A stretch of DNA of 64,000 nt from Leishmania donovani. Lineage: Eukaryota > Euglenozoa > Kinetoplastea > Trypanosomatida > Trypanosomatidae. The notes under the pieces were generated by a model. That model was not told the origin of the DNA and did no database searches. It worked only from the letters and a program-made list of their open reading frames with translations. Position numbers and translations under genes: made by a program. Positions 43,832 to 55,400 of this stretch are shown piece by piece (within the stretch, counting starts at the first letter, position 1; each line of letters opens with the position of its first letter). The stretch is from assembly GCF_000227135.1 (NCBI RefSeq), contig NC_018263.1, positions 247,505-311,504 on the forward strand, in the 5' to 3' direction.

Positions 43832-45505
43832 ATGCCCTCGAGCTCCTCGGCATTGGACGTGCCGCTTGTAGAAGTCATCTGCAGCTATCCGACCCGCGAG
43901 GGGCTATGCGCCGAGTGCCCTGCACTGCTGCTGCTCGTCTACCAGCACGTTGTAGCGGAGCTGCAGGCGGGGCGACGCGCCGTGGATGTGTTCCGTGGCA
44001 CCTCGCGGCAGGACCACCTGAGCGAATTACTCGGCGTGCGCTCCTTGTCGGAGCTGTTTGAGCATCTCTACCCGCTGTCGCAGTCTTGCACCCTCGATGA
44101 GAGCACTGCGGGCTCGCAGTTCTGGAGGCAGGCACGGGCTACCTTGGAGGCCGCGTGGGCGCCGCCGCACGACGCAAAGGCGCGTGCCCTTCTCACGCAG
44201 GTGCGCGGCCAGCCGCGATTCCGCTTTTGCGGGCCGCGCGACGCCGAGACGCCCGGGGAGGGCTATCCACTGCACCCTGTATCGTTGGAGCGGGCCTTGG
44301 CAACAAGCAAGCGCTTCCTCCGCACTGCGATGACCTGCGCACTGGACGGGTCAACGGATGCCCTGGCCGGGCGGCAACCGGAGCTGCGCGCGGTGCTGCA
44401 GCTGGCCCACCTTGTTCCCGATACTCCGTCGACGGGAGCGCCTCCGAGAAAAGAAGTCACGCCGGAGGGGATTAGCTTCTGCATGGTGTCGCTGCAGCAG
44501 CGGTGGTGGGTACTGGTGAACGCGGCGCTGGAGCGCGTTCTGCTGCTCACTCGCGCTGCCGCGAATGGGAACGGTAACACCAGCGGCAGCAGCGGCGTCA
44601 CAAAACCGCTTCTCTGGCAGCTGCTGGCGGTGCTGTCTGTCCTAGACACTGCGCACTACGTCTTCGCCTTCCCAGAAAGGCAGCAGGATCTCGCGGCTCA
44701 CCATCTTCTCGCACGGCTGTCCGAGGTCGGGCTGGTGTACCCCTTACTCAGCAACGACCGCAAGTGCTTTGTCTTGAGTCCTGACTTCCTGCACGCCATT
44801 CACTGGCACGCGAGCACGCCGCTGTCCCTCACCTTCAATCATCACCTCCTGCGAAGCGTTAGCGGCGTCAGCGACATACGTCGCGAGGACACCGACACCA
44901 TCATCACCGAAACGAACTTCCGTCTGTACGCGTACACCGACGATGCTGACCTGCTCAACATTTTGAACCAGTTCGCGAAGCTGGAGGAGATCGTGAACGG
45001 GAATCTCCACTGCTACCGCGTGACGCGGGACAGCTTTGCCTCCGCGATGCGCAAGGGCATCACCGCTGCACAAGTCCTACGCTTTCTTTCGCTGCGAGCG
45101 CACCCCAGCATGCTTCGCCGGCACGGGGAGCGGGAGGAGAACGGTGACACGACGTCGCCATCGTCTGCTGGCGGCGCCTCCTCTTCCTTCACTTTTTCAG
45201 CGTCCCCTCGTCGTAGGGCTGTTGCGGGCACGTGTGGGAGCACCACCTCCATTGATGCGGTGTCGACGCTTGTGGTTCCGCAGTCCTTCTGCGACCAAAT
45301 GCACATGTGGGAGAGCGAGTGTCGCCGCGTAGTGTTTGAGCACCACGTTGTCCTGCTACGCAACATGTCAACGGAGCAACAGAAGGCGGTGACAGCGTAT
45401 TTGATCGATGCAGGGGAGGTCGATGCCGTTGCGCACGCTGAGCGCGGCTACATGGTGATTCGTGAGGAAGTCTTCGAGCGTCTTGTCGCACCACTTTTAA
45501 GGTGA
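43832..45505 (+). CDS. TFB2: TFIIH core subunit TFB2 (p52)
   Basis: The product has 557 residues from the ATG at 43832, the first in a frame open further upstream. TFB2/p52 anchors and stimulates the XPB helicase in TFIIH, used in nucleotide excision repair and, in trypanosomatids, in transcription of spliced-leader RNA genes. The strongest match is at residues about 358-427: TETNFRLYAYTDDADLLNIL, then VTRDSFASAMRKGITAAQVL and FLSLRAHPSML, the family's most conserved segment. Upstream, LARLSEVGLVYPLLSNDRKC and FVLSPDFLHAI fit the p52 winged-helix region. Downstream, FCDQMHMWESECRR (about 484) matches the start of the TFB5-binding C-terminal domain. Ser-rich and Gly/Asn-rich inserts explain the extra length over the human protein (about 460 residues). 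Confidence 0.92.
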   Translation: MPSSSSALDVPLVEVICSYPTREGLCAECPALLLLVYQHVVAELQAGRRAVDVFRGTSRQDHLSELLGVRSLSELFEHLYPLSQSCTLDESTAGSQFWRQARATLEAAWAPPHDAKARALLTQVRGQPRFRFCGPRDAETPGEGYPLHPVSLERALATSKRFLRTAMTCALDGSTDALAGRQPELRAVLQLAHLVPDTPSTGAPPRKEVTPEGISFCMVSLQQRWWVLVNAALERVLLLTRAAANGNGNTSGSSGVTKPLLWQLLAVLSVLDTAHYVFAFPERQQDLAAHHLLARLSEVGLVYPLLSNDRKCFVLSPDFLHAIHWHASTPLSLTFNHHLLRSVSGVSDIRREDTDTIITETNFRLYAYTDDADLLNILNQFAKLEEIVNGNLHCYRVTRDSFASAMRKGITAAQVLRFLSLRAHPSMLRRHGEREENGDTTSPSSAGGASSSFTFSASPRRRAVAGTCGSTTSIDAVSTLVVPQSFCDQMHMWESECRRVVFEHHVVLLRNMSTEQQKAVTAYLIDAGEVDAVAHAERGYMVIREEVFERLVAPLLR

Positions 45506-46355
45506 GCCGGGCAGCGGTGTTGGAGATGGAGGAGACCGCCGCCTCTGCAGCTTTGTGCGTGCTATCTTCTTCTTATCCTCTTTCCTTGTGGTTGCCAGTG
45601 CAGAGAACGGTACTGCCTTTCCTCTCCCCTCTCCCCCCTCCACCCCCAACACACATACACGTACGCATACACAGAAAAGTCGGACAGAGGATTTTACAGC
45701 TCGATTATTGAGGGGCTGCAGCCAGCCATGTACTGCGATGCGTTTGACATGTGCGCCACGCTCCGACCGCAGTGCGTCGTGCTTTCCCATTCGCTTCCTC
45801 CTCCGTTTATGTTCTTGATGCGGGGTTGCCGTGCACGACGCACTTGGGACGCCAGATGCCGCTCTTTCTGCGCCGCCTACGCTCACTGAAGCTGTCTCAT
45901 CCTTTTCTTCCGTTTTTCTTTGTTTTTTTTTTTTTGCCTGACACTTCACACTCTGCAACACACAAACACACGAACGCTCACACGCTCGTTGCCGTGCTCC
46001 CCCCTCCCCCAATACCGCCATCTTTGCAGAGGTGGGTGACACAGCAGGCCCACGCGCTGTGGCTTCATCGTTGCCGTAATCCGACCCGTTGTAACAGTGG
46101 CGCACGAAACAGGAGCGTGTTTCTGCAACGTGCGCACGCTCGCGCCCCCGCTCATAAGACGGCGCTGCTGTGCACCGGCAGGCACATGCTGGACTGCTTC
46201 TCAGCTTCTAAAAGAAAAAAGGGCCCCACAAAGGCACGCACACACACGAAGCTCGCTGGAACTCTGTTCCGCGTTTAACCTTCACCCCCCCCCCTCGCTT
46301 CTGTTGACCAGCGAGGACGCTTCGACACACCCTAAGCACATTAGCGTTTGGCGAG
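45506..46355. other. Intergenic region before the ARM-like gene
   Basis: No gene is supported. It contains T-runs, CA-rich stretches near 45650 and 45960, and a C-run acceptor tract at the end. Confidence 0.6.
46280..46311 (+). promoter_or_regulatory. Candidate trans-splice acceptor for the ARM-like gene
   Basis: A C/T-rich tract ends in GTTGACCAG, with AG at 46310-46311. The leader would be 44 bases, without upstream ATG. Confidence 0.5.
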
Positions 46356-47735
46356 ATGATGCGACGAGGAGCCCCCGAGTGGTTCACACACGGCAAAGCG
46401 CGTGAACGGTTTCACCGGTACTGGCCGTGGGCTCTCAGCTCCATCTGCGCCGGCCTTTATCTCTACAACGGCGAGCCCTTCGAAGACGCCGCCGGTGCCA
46501 TCGTGACAAAGATTCGGCGACCACTGCTCAAGACGATGGAGTGGGTGGAGCTGCACGATGTGGATCCAGAGACGATGTCGTTGGAGCTGCCGCCGGACAT
46601 GCTCTTTGGCCCGCTTGAGTTCCCGAAGCAGATGCGATTCCTTCTAGCGGCACTCAGGGCCGACAACGAGCTCGCCGACGGCTACCTGGCGCGAGTGATC
46701 ATTGATCGCATGGATTTGTCCTTGGACCCTCCAATTCTGTCGGAGGGCGACTTCCTCGCAGCAGGCGGCAAGGAGCTTCTCGACTTTAGCGTGGAGGACT
46801 TCACCGGCACTAAAAGCCGCGCCCAACGCAAGCACATCTTCTTTCAGCCCGACCAGTTCCTTCAATTTATCAACGTCATTGCCGCCTATCCGTCACTGAC
46901 AGAGTACTTTGTGAACGAGAAGGACGGCGTGGAGCTGGTCTTTCAGGCTTATCGACATAGCAAGAACCCCTACGCCCGCGTGATGGCGATGCGGTCGCTG
47001 ACCTTGTTCTCATTCACTCAAGCCGTCGACGGCACGGTGGAGCGGCGCATCTTGCAAAGCAACGGTGTGAAGACTATTGTGGACGCGTACAAGCAGAGCA
47101 CCGGTGACCCGACCGAGACGCGCTTCCCCACGCTGCTTCTCTCCTCCATCATGCGCCACTACCCTAAGGAGGGCGGCAAGGAGTTCATCGACGCTGACGG
47201 CGTCGAGGCAGTTGTGAACAATCTTAACATCTGCCGTTACAAGGGCATTCCGCAGCACATCCGCGTGCTGCACGACGCCCAGCGCCTCCCCAAGCAGTCG
47301 ATCGGCAAAAAGTCGGTGGATGCGCGACTGGAGGAGGCAGACTTCTTGGGCGTTGCGATGGGCCTGTTAGACAGCTTTCCTGAGTTTTACGAGGCGACAG
47401 GCGACCTTCTGAAGCTGATGACGAGTGTGGTACCGGCGCACGCCGACCCGCTAGAGCTGCTCGAGTACCGTGCCATGCCAATCCTCTCCAAGTACTACGT
47501 GAGGTGGCGCGAGGACCAGAGCTTTCAGACGGACGGCACTCGAACACTGGTGGCGAAGCTGTTCGAGCTGATGCTGAATGACAAGACGTGCCAGCGGTGC
47601 TACGATCCGTCTGTGGCGTCGTATGAGCTGCTCGAGTGCCTCAGGACCGCCAAGTTGGCCGTCCAGGATGAGCGAGAGAAGCGAGTGACGCGATTTCCAG
47701 ATCCGCAACGGCAACCGGCGAGCGCCGCTGCCTAG
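46356..47735 (+). CDS. Armadillo-like protein with an N-terminal membrane segment
   Basis: The product has 459 residues, starting with two adjacent Met codons. After a basic start, residues about 22-40 (YWPWALSSICAGLYLYNG) form a short hydrophobic segment, suggesting a membrane anchor. From about residue 160, helical repeats of armadillo/HEAT type are suggested: GVELVFQAYRHSKNPYARVM, GVKTIVDAYKQSTGDPTETR, FPTLLLSSIMRHYPKEGGKE, GVEAVVNNLN. The pattern of a Gly-Val-acidic start followed by an alpha helix is typical of ARM units, which bind proteins. Codon use is strongly coding and the frame is clean. I do not recognise the family. A mitochondrial or endomembrane anchor with an ARM scaffold is one reading. 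Confidence 0.85.
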   Translation: MMRRGAPEWFTHGKARERFHRYWPWALSSICAGLYLYNGEPFEDAAGAIVTKIRRPLLKTMEWVELHDVDPETMSLELPPDMLFGPLEFPKQMRFLLAALRADNELADGYLARVIIDRMDLSLDPPILSEGDFLAAGGKELLDFSVEDFTGTKSRAQRKHIFFQPDQFLQFINVIAAYPSLTEYFVNEKDGVELVFQAYRHSKNPYARVMAMRSLTLFSFTQAVDGTVERRILQSNGVKTIVDAYKQSTGDPTETRFPTLLLSSIMRHYPKEGGKEFIDADGVEAVVNNLNICRYKGIPQHIRVLHDAQRLPKQSIGKKSVDARLEEADFLGVAMGLLDSFPEFYEATGDLLKLMTSVVPAHADPLELLEYRAMPILSKYYVRWREDQSFQTDGTRTLVAKLFELMLNDKTCQRCYDPSVASYELLECLRTAKLAVQDEREKRVTRFPDPQRQPASAAA

Positions 47736-48342
47736 CACATATCCTTTCCAGACATGCATGCAGGCACGTTGGCCGGCGCGTGCGCGTTTCTCGATCGGGC
47801 AAAAGAAAGCATGGAAAGACGGCCTCATCGCCAGCACATGCCGCTCATAACATCCACGCAGTCATACGCTCTTGTCATCGCTTGACACTCCTCAAACTAC
47901 CTTCACAGTCCCCCTCCCACCACATCCATCTAAATATCTCTGTATAAGCGGCAGATGCTGTGCGTTGGTGTAGCCTTCCCCACCCCCTCCCTCCTCCTCC
48001 ACACTCAGCAGCGTCATTCCGTGGAGCTGGGGAGGGTGACGCCCCACGAAGGAGTGGTGCAAAAAAATCTGAAGCGATCCTGGAAGCGCGGCATCGTCCT
48101 TGTCGACCGGCGCTGCGTACTTACCGAGAGCTCCGGGTAACCGTGTCTGCTGTGCTAAAGGGGGCACGTCCTCATCAAGCACGATGTCCACCAGTAGCCC
48201 TTCTCTCTTCTGCCCTGCCAGGTAGCTAAGAGAGGGTGGGCGGGTTCAGTGTTTCTGGTTGCCATGCACTCACCTTGCGTGTGTGTGTGCGTCGCTTCGT
48301 TGCGTGCTTGTGCGTATCTGTTTGCTTGCTTGGCCCACTCTT

Positions 48343-48363
48343 CTCTCCTCTCTCCTCTCTCCT
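48343..48363. repeat. Three tandem CTCTCCT heptamers
   Basis: Perfect 7-base repeat within a longer pyrimidine tract upstream of ARL13B. Confidence 0.9.
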
Positions 48364-48700
48364 CTCTTCCTCTCCCTCTTCTTTCGTTCTTCCGTCTCCA
48401 TCCGGGGATGCAATGGGTCGCCTTGAGCGCGTGTACCTCAACGGCGTTGTTGTCTCTGGATGCGGATGAGTGAATTTGTGTCTGCTTAATATGCACGCCT
48501 GCGTGACCGCACTGCACATAGCCACCTTAGAGAGGCTGCGTCCTCCATAATCGACTGAGCGCACCCACGATTGACCATTTTTCGTTCTGTCATCTGCACT
48601 ACTGCTATCGCTGCCACTAAAAAGAAGAGGAAGCGAGACGCACACTTGCTTCCTTGGCGCGATCCCACGCCTGCCTCGCGTGTGTGTGTGTGTGTGCCGC

Positions 48701-48715
48701 ACCTTTGCTTTACAG
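48701..48715 (+). promoter_or_regulatory. Candidate trans-splice acceptor for ARL13B
   Basis: ACCTTTGCTTTACAG, with AG at 48714-48715, gives a leader of 52 bases without upstream ATG. Confidence 0.5.
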
Positions 48716-48767
48716 CACGAAACTCAACACCATAGACACCTCTCTTTACACCCACACGTCAGCAATC

Positions 48768-49673
48768 ATGTCGAAAGACGACGCGAGCATTGCCTATGCC
48801 AAGAAGCACAAAATCCACCATCTGTTCGAGCTCATGGCGACCAAGGTGTTGCTGAACCGTCCCGAGAACCCCTTTGCGTACCTTCGCAACCTCCTCAAGG
48901 ACGTGGAGGAGTCCGAGAAGAACAGGGTCCCGTACGATCCTACGCAGGTCCACTTCAACAACGACGTCGGTGCCGCAGCACCGGCGGCAGGAAGCAGCGG
49001 CGGCAGTGCCGCGGCGGCTCCAGCAGCGGCGCTGACCTCCGCGAAGAAGGAAAAGAGAACCGTGACGCTAGCCACCTTCGGTCTCGACCGGGCAGGCAAG
49101 ACGTGCGCCCTTTCCGTGTTGGAGAGCGGCGAGGCGGACAAGAAGTACACCCCGACCGTCGGCTTTGCCCCGATCAAGTTCCCGCTGGACGACTACAACT
49201 TGTGCGTCTTTGACCTCGGCGGGGCCGCCAACTTCCGCGGCATTTGGGTGCACTACTACCACGACTGCTTCGGTATCGTGTATGTCATCGACTCGGCGGC
49301 CAGCGATGAGCGGGTGGCCGAGTCGCTCAAGGTGCTGCACGAGACGCTCCAGCACCCGTATGTGAAAGGGAAACCGCTCTTGGTTCTCGCAAACAAGAAG
49401 GACTTGCCGGAAAGCCGCGGAGTGGGGGTGGTCCCCCAGGGCTTTCTCGAGGAGGCGATGGGGGAATCGGGTGCGCCGCACCGCGTGCTGGCGACGTGTG
49501 CCATAGAAGATGACCCGGCCTTGGTGGAGGGTATTGAGTGGCTGCTGGAGGCTGTGTCGAAGGAGTACGACGCACTGGCGAAGCGGGTGGCGAAGGACAG
49601 CAACGAGGTGAAGAACGAAAAGGCTCGCCAACGGGCTGCCAGGCTGGCTGCAATTCGCGGCGAGGACAAGTGA
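48768..49673 (+). CDS. ARL13B: ARL13B-type ciliary small GTPase with N-terminal docking/dimerisation domain
   Basis: The product has 301 residues from the ATG at 48768; upstream frame lacks ATG. Residues about 8-45 (HHLFELMATKVLLNRPENPF) are an RIIa-like docking/dimerisation domain, known in the trypanosome ARL13B where it ties the protein to the axoneme. An Ala/Gly linker (69-90) leads to the ARF-family GTPase. P loop GLDRAGKT is at 105-112, switch I PTVGF with T130, switch II DLGGAANFRGIW from 149, NKKD at 209-212 and TCAIED at 243-248. Ala153 replaces the Gln that drives hydrolysis in ARF, matching the family's habit of a non-Gln residue there. The basic/acidic helical tail is short, and no Gly2 for myristoylation is present. 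ARL13B works in cilia as exchange factor for ARL3 and in membrane-protein import. Confidence 0.93.
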   Translation: MSKDDASIAYAKKHKIHHLFELMATKVLLNRPENPFAYLRNLLKDVEESEKNRVPYDPTQVHFNNDVGAAAPAAGSSGGSAAAAPAAALTSAKKEKRTVTLATFGLDRAGKTCALSVLESGEADKKYTPTVGFAPIKFPLDDYNLCVFDLGGAANFRGIWVHYYHDCFGIVYVIDSAASDERVAESLKVLHETLQHPYVKGKPLLVLANKKDLPESRGVGVVPQGFLEEAMGESGAPHRVLATCAIEDDPALVEGIEWLLEAVSKEYDALAKRVAKDSNEVKNEKARQRAARLAAIRGEDK

Positions 49674-52414
49674 AGAATGCCTGGGCCCGGGGAATGGTTC
49701 TACGGTGGTCTTCCCGAGACCTGCTGCTGACTCCTTGCCGTCGTCACCGTTGGTTCTTGCTTGTTTTCGCTGCACGAATCATGGAAGCAGTGTGCCTCCG
49801 TGTTGGGGTCTGTGTGTGCATGCGTGTCTGTTTGCACATCCCTCTGTTTGACGGTTAACGATAGATATGTACGAGTGCGAGCGTCGCTTGGGCCTGGTCG
49901 CTTTTTTTTGTTTTCGCTTGTCTGCCGGTGTTGTTGTCCTGCTCTCTCTTTCCCCACTGGGTGGAACGAGGGGGGCTCCCTTGTTATCCCTGATTTTGTC
50001 GCGTTGCCTGCCAGTGACAACGGCAGGTGCGCGAATGCTGTTGTGTGCTAACCGTTCTCCTGCATAGCCATAGCGTCTCCCCGTTCCTGAGACGCCCCCG
50101 TCCAGCCTGTGTGAGGTACGGTTCCCGCTGCGGTCGCGGCTCAATTGACGGCAACGAGGGCATGGGTGCCTCTTCCCACAAAAAGGTGCGTGATTGCATG
50201 TGCTTTTCTCCTTCCATTTGTCGGCAAACCGGATGCCTTTCGGAGTCTGCCTCCGCCCCAGTCATGCAACGGGGGCTGTGCGGGAGGGGGGAGATTCAGG
50301 TGACATGGAAGGCATGTCGAAGCCAGCGGGATTTTTCAACAAAAGAAAAAAAAACAAAGAAAAAGAAAAAGAGGGGCTTCTCGCGTCGCGACTCTGAATG
50401 TTTCTCCATGTGTGCGTGTCTCCCCTTTCTCTTTACCTGCTCTCTCTCTCTCTGCGACCTCTTCGTTGCGTGCTGCTGCGGCGCCGACGCGTCCTCTCAT
50501 GCGACCAGGAGGACGAGGCGGAGAGCCGCATCACGTACTTTTTCGTCCAGCGCAGGAGGAGCATGCACCTGCTGCCTTGCCATGCAAGCTCAACACCTGT
50601 CGCGATCCTTGCAGAGCGTGCTGCCGTCGCTCTCAATTCCCTCCCCCCCAGCGCTCTCTTTCGATTCCCCCTGTGTCTTGTGCCACTTTCATCACCGCTT
50701 GTGCCACCCCCTCCCGACGCCGTCGACAGCAGGGCAGGAACGCTGCATGCGAACGCCGCGCTGCAATCCACTACACACATACACGTACAACAACCCCCTC
50801 CCCCCCCCACGTACACCTTAGGTGCGAGTGCAGGCGCTCCGTGTACACTCGCACACAACAGCAGGCAAGCACCGGAGTCGCTGCACTCTCTCAATATACA
50901 TAAAGAGAAAGAGTGCGTCCTTTAAGTAGCAGCAGGTAGGGCTCTCCTACAACCGTCGGCGCGAATCCCTTAAAGGGCGAATCCGTTGCCGGAGGGGAGG
51001 AGGAGTGCAGGGACACGGCAAACAGGATCGGCTGTCTGTGCCGTTGTCCACAGGCAGCATCGAATGTGCAAAGGCGGAAAGAGAGGAGGCAAGTTCGACG
51101 CACACACACGCGCAGGACACAGGAGCATCCACGAAGCGACGAAAAGACGGACCGCGAATCCGAAGTCGCTAGTGGAGGGAAGGCACATTGAGACAGTAGA
51201 CGCTACCGTTACCATCATTGCATTGCTTAACGGACACAGCGCCCCCACACCCCCTCCTCTCGTCCTCCTCCTCTTTTCGCAATTCTTTTTTGTATGTTGT
51301 GTGTGTGTGTGTGTCTTGCCGCCTTTTTCGTTTTCGTGTTATTCTTGTTTCGCCCCTATCAATCTGCTCATCTTCTCTTTTGCCGCGCTAATCTCGCTGC
51401 ATCCCCCTCCACAGATCTGCTCACCGACTTCAGCATCGCCGCCATTGTTTCTCTTTCCCTAACTCTACCCCCGTCGCCGCACATCGACATACTGTGAAGT
51501 CATCAGTTATACACGAACACACATACAAGCAGTGCCCCCCCTCTCTATCATATCACACAGAAGCCGGCACTATACGTGGATCTCGTGGACTCGCTGTCCT
51601 GAACCTGCCACTTTTTCCTTCATTGCTCGTTTCGTTTCTTAATATTCTGTGATTTCTTTCTTGGTGTCCCTGGCTGCACCCTTTTTTTGGTTGTGTCGTC
51701 GTTGTTGTCTTGTCTTGAGGCCACACATATCCGCTGCGTCACCAACGCGGGCTACTGACTGCACTGCCGCACCCTTTTATCATTGCGGCCTGCGCAGCGT
51801 ACCGTTGTCTGGCGCAGTCCCACGTGGGTGCTCACACGTCGTGCATGTGGCCCACTCCATTTCGACGCTTTTGCGCTTTTGTGTTCTTGAACCCCTATTG
51901 TCTTCCTTCAACATCACAGCCTCACTCACTCCGGTCTTCACGGCGGCGACTTCATAGACGCACGCACTCTTGTTTGTCTTTCTTGCTCCGCTCCGCTAAC
52001 ACGTGCGCAGAAAAAAAAAGGCAGAGGGGACGCGGGGGTGCACATTGTCGGCCTTCGCCGTAGCTCATACCCTTCTCTGCTTCTCTTCTCACGCCCTCCT
52101 CTCCCCCCCCCCTCCGCTCTCTCCTCTTCTGTTCTTTCTCTGCCGGCCTCATTTTGCCCCCCCCCCCACTCCCCCCTTGCTCTTCCCTTAGACCTACAAG
52201 CAGTTTCTTTCTGCACTCTGCTATCTTGAAGCGCTCGTGCTTTGCTTCAGCCCCCTTTTCCCTTTCGTTTCGTGTACTCAGCCCCTCCTCCTCCTCTACT
52301 CTCGTTTGCTTGTTTCCCCTCCGCCGCTTCACCTGCCTCTCTCCTTTCCTCTTGTCTTCGGTCTCACCGGGGCGGTGTTTCTAATCCCCGTGAGGTCTTT
52401 TCAAACGTTTAGAC
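49674..52414. other. Intergenic region, UTR-like
   Basis: No gene is supported. A/G-rich around 50340, then pyrimidine-rich from 51240 up to the acceptor tract of the next gene. Confidence 0.6.
52080..52191 (+). promoter_or_regulatory. Candidate trans-splice acceptor for the CNB/C2 gene
   Basis: About 110 bases of nearly pure C/T end in CTTCCCTTAG, with AG at 52190-52191. The leader of 223 bases has no ATG. AGs at 52248-52249 and 52280-52281 are alternatives. Confidence 0.55.
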
Positions 52415-55400
52415 ATGCCAACCTCTTCGCAGGCTTCTGCTTCGTCGCGTCGTGCCAGCACCACGAAGCCGGGGCCGCCACCACGCGCCTCCAGCGCCGC
52501 ACCTCCGCTCCCAGCGCGCTTCCCGAGTCATTCCCAGGCTCCGCTGCCCAGCGCCACAACGTCACGGCGCGGTTCAGCAATCCCAGAGCTGATCGGGACA
52601 CGACGCGACTCCTCCATTGGCGCCACCAGCACAAATCCTCGTCTTCGGGGCGGTAGCGTGATCGATGCCGCCGCAGCGCAGCGCAGCTCTTCAGCTCCAC
52701 GGAATCCGATCGACTTTGCCTCCAAAGAGAGCCAGGAGGCCATGAACCGTCTGCGCCGCCTCTTCTTGCCAGTGATGATGCGCGTCATCCTGCGGTTTAG
52801 GAGACGCTCGCGCTGGAAAGACGGGCAGCCGCCTCGGCAGTACACTCCGGGGTCGGTGGTTGCCGCCATCATGAGCACCAAGTCGCTCCTTGCGGACTGC
52901 CCGCAACGAATGGTGGAGAGCCTGGCAGCCGGCGCCACGTTCATGTCCCTCACACCAAAGGAAATCATTGTGTACGCCAACGAGTCGCACGTGTCGTGCG
53001 GCATTGTGGTGCTGCTCTATGGCCAGCTGGAAGAACGGCGCCCCGAGCCGGGTGGTAAAAAGCCTAACGCGGGCGGCGGCGGCGGCTCCACACGTCCCAT
53101 TTGCACGCAGCCGCACAGATTGCACAAGGCAATGAGCGTACTCTGTCTGATGCCTGTAATGTGCGAGGATCGCGCCACGTCCTTCCTCGCGACTCGCGAG
53201 AGCGAGGAAGCCGATGTCGCGATAATCTCCTCACGCTGGTTCTGGGAGGTGACGTACAGCATGGCACAGGCGTCGCTGACCACCGCCGACGTGATGGGGC
53301 GCACGCTGCGCGAGGTCGTCCTGCCGCATCGCCGCGACCTGCTACTAGCCGATTACTTTCCCACCTCCGTGGTGCTTCTCCGCTCGTGGATGTGGTCCAT
53401 GCTGACGGCGAGCGACCGCGTCAAACTGAGTCGTTCCATGGAGGTGCGCGTTCTCTCCGTCGGCGATGTCCTCTTCGATGAGGGAGACTACTGCCCATAC
53501 ATCTACGTGGTGCGCCGCGGTGCCCTCGCTGCGATCGTGAAGGGCGAGACACTGGCGGTGCTGGAGGCTGGCGCCGCCGTGGGGGAGGAAAGCGTCCTGT
53601 TTCACGACAGGCGCAACTGCAGAGTCGTCGCGATCACCGTGTGCGAGCTCTACGCTCTGCACGCGCACCACCTTCTGCGCCGCTTCCTCAAGTACCCCGA
53701 GAGTGCCCGCCGCATCGTTGCGGCTGCCATAGAGCGGCAGGTGTGGTGGATGGAGGAGGGCCGAACACGCGACGTGTTTGGGCTTGTGTCCATTTTGAGC
53801 GGTGTACCATGTCTGGGGCACACGACGGACGCCATGCGGGATGAGATCGCGAGGTGCGCCTCCGTACTGATCCTCCCGCAAGGTCACACGGTGGTCTCCG
53901 CAAACACACCCTGCACCTTCTTCTGTGTTATCGGCCGCGGCTCGGTGACGCTGATAAGCTCGATGAAGACCGCCGCCGTCGCGGAGACGCCCTCTAGCGT
54001 GAACGGCATTGACAGCAAAGGCGAATCGCAGCTGGGTATGCGACGCTCCTCAGCGATGAAACCGATGAGCAACCCAGCGACCGAGATGCGGCGAGAGTCT
54101 CGCAGCGCCGGAGACTTCTTTGGCGAGCTATGCTTGAAGCCGCACCTGTGGCCCTATGACGTGATGTGCGACTCCACAGTCAGCCTCTGGCAGTTTGATC
54201 GGGAGGCGGTACTCGGGGTGCTGGAGAGGAACCGCGCCGATGCCCAGGCGCTAGAGGTGTGCCGGCAAGGCATCGGCCTCTACCGTACCCAACGCGGCGA
54301 AACCAGCATCATCGACGGCTTTGAACCTCCCGCCACCCCCAACGCACCAGCGAATGGATGGCGTTCGTGCATTGGCGGCCAGCGCAGCCGTGCGCAGTCA
54401 ACTGACTTTGCGACAGCGCCTCCAGGAGCGCGCAGCAGTAGCGCTGGCAGTCGCGCAGGTAGGCGTCTCTCTTTGTCACATGCTGCTGCACCGGAGTGGC
54501 TTTCAAGAGGGTCGCCCTCGGAAGGCCGCACGCCGCGCGGAGGCAGGCGCGCGGGTGTGGAGTGGACACCTGAGCAGTGGACCACGTACGCCATGACGCG
54601 GCTGCAGGATGGGCTGCGCGCTGAGGACGCAAAAGAGACTCCGCCCGCGCCCTCCCGCGAGCTGCGTGGCGTCGACAAGGAGGTGGAGAAGACCATGAAC
54701 GAAAAGGTGCTCCAGCTTGTTGCCGTGCAGCCGGAGACGCCACCGAACCCGGCTGACTGCGACATTAGCGGAGACTCAAGTGAACTGCAGTCGATCATTG
54801 TGGGGCAACTCTTCCTCATTATGACGGAGAAGCAGTCGAGGTTCCTGCGACAGGTGAAGGACAGCAACGTCCGTCTCATCACTGAGGACGAGGGTATGCA
54901 GCTCGTGGGTGAGCTGAACGACAGCCTCGACGATATGAGCGGCATGGATGCCCTGCACAACTCCGAGGCGCTGGTCGAGGTGACCGAGGTGATGCAGCTG
55001 GAGGATATCAGCGCGTCGCCGCTGGAAGGCAGTCATTTTCTGCCGCAGCGCGCGATGCCGTCGTTGTCCGTGCGTGATTCCACTGATGCTACGGATTATA
55101 TTAATGTGCACCGCGTCGACGATGCCCTCAGCGTAGAGGGCAGCGGTGGCGCGCTGGCGGGTTGGCCGATGCCGAACGCATCAATCGGTCGCACTCGCCG
55201 TTCCACCAGCGTCGGCGCGCTCGGCGAGGCCAGCGGCGTCTTGGGGGCATCGTTGAACCCGCGCTCGTCCCTCAATCGCAGTCACTTTGTGCGTCCATCA
55301 TCTGCGGTGCCGCCGTCGCCGCGCTGCGCCAGCGGACGCGATGACTTTCTGTCACCGGGGGCTATCGGTGTCGTGCGACCCGCGAGTTCTAGCGAGCCTC

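Larger units (their letters stand above)
47736..48767. other. Intergenic region before ARL13B
   Basis: No gene is supported. It includes three perfect CTCTCCT heptamers (48343-48363) in a pyrimidine block and the ARL13B acceptor. Confidence 0.6.
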
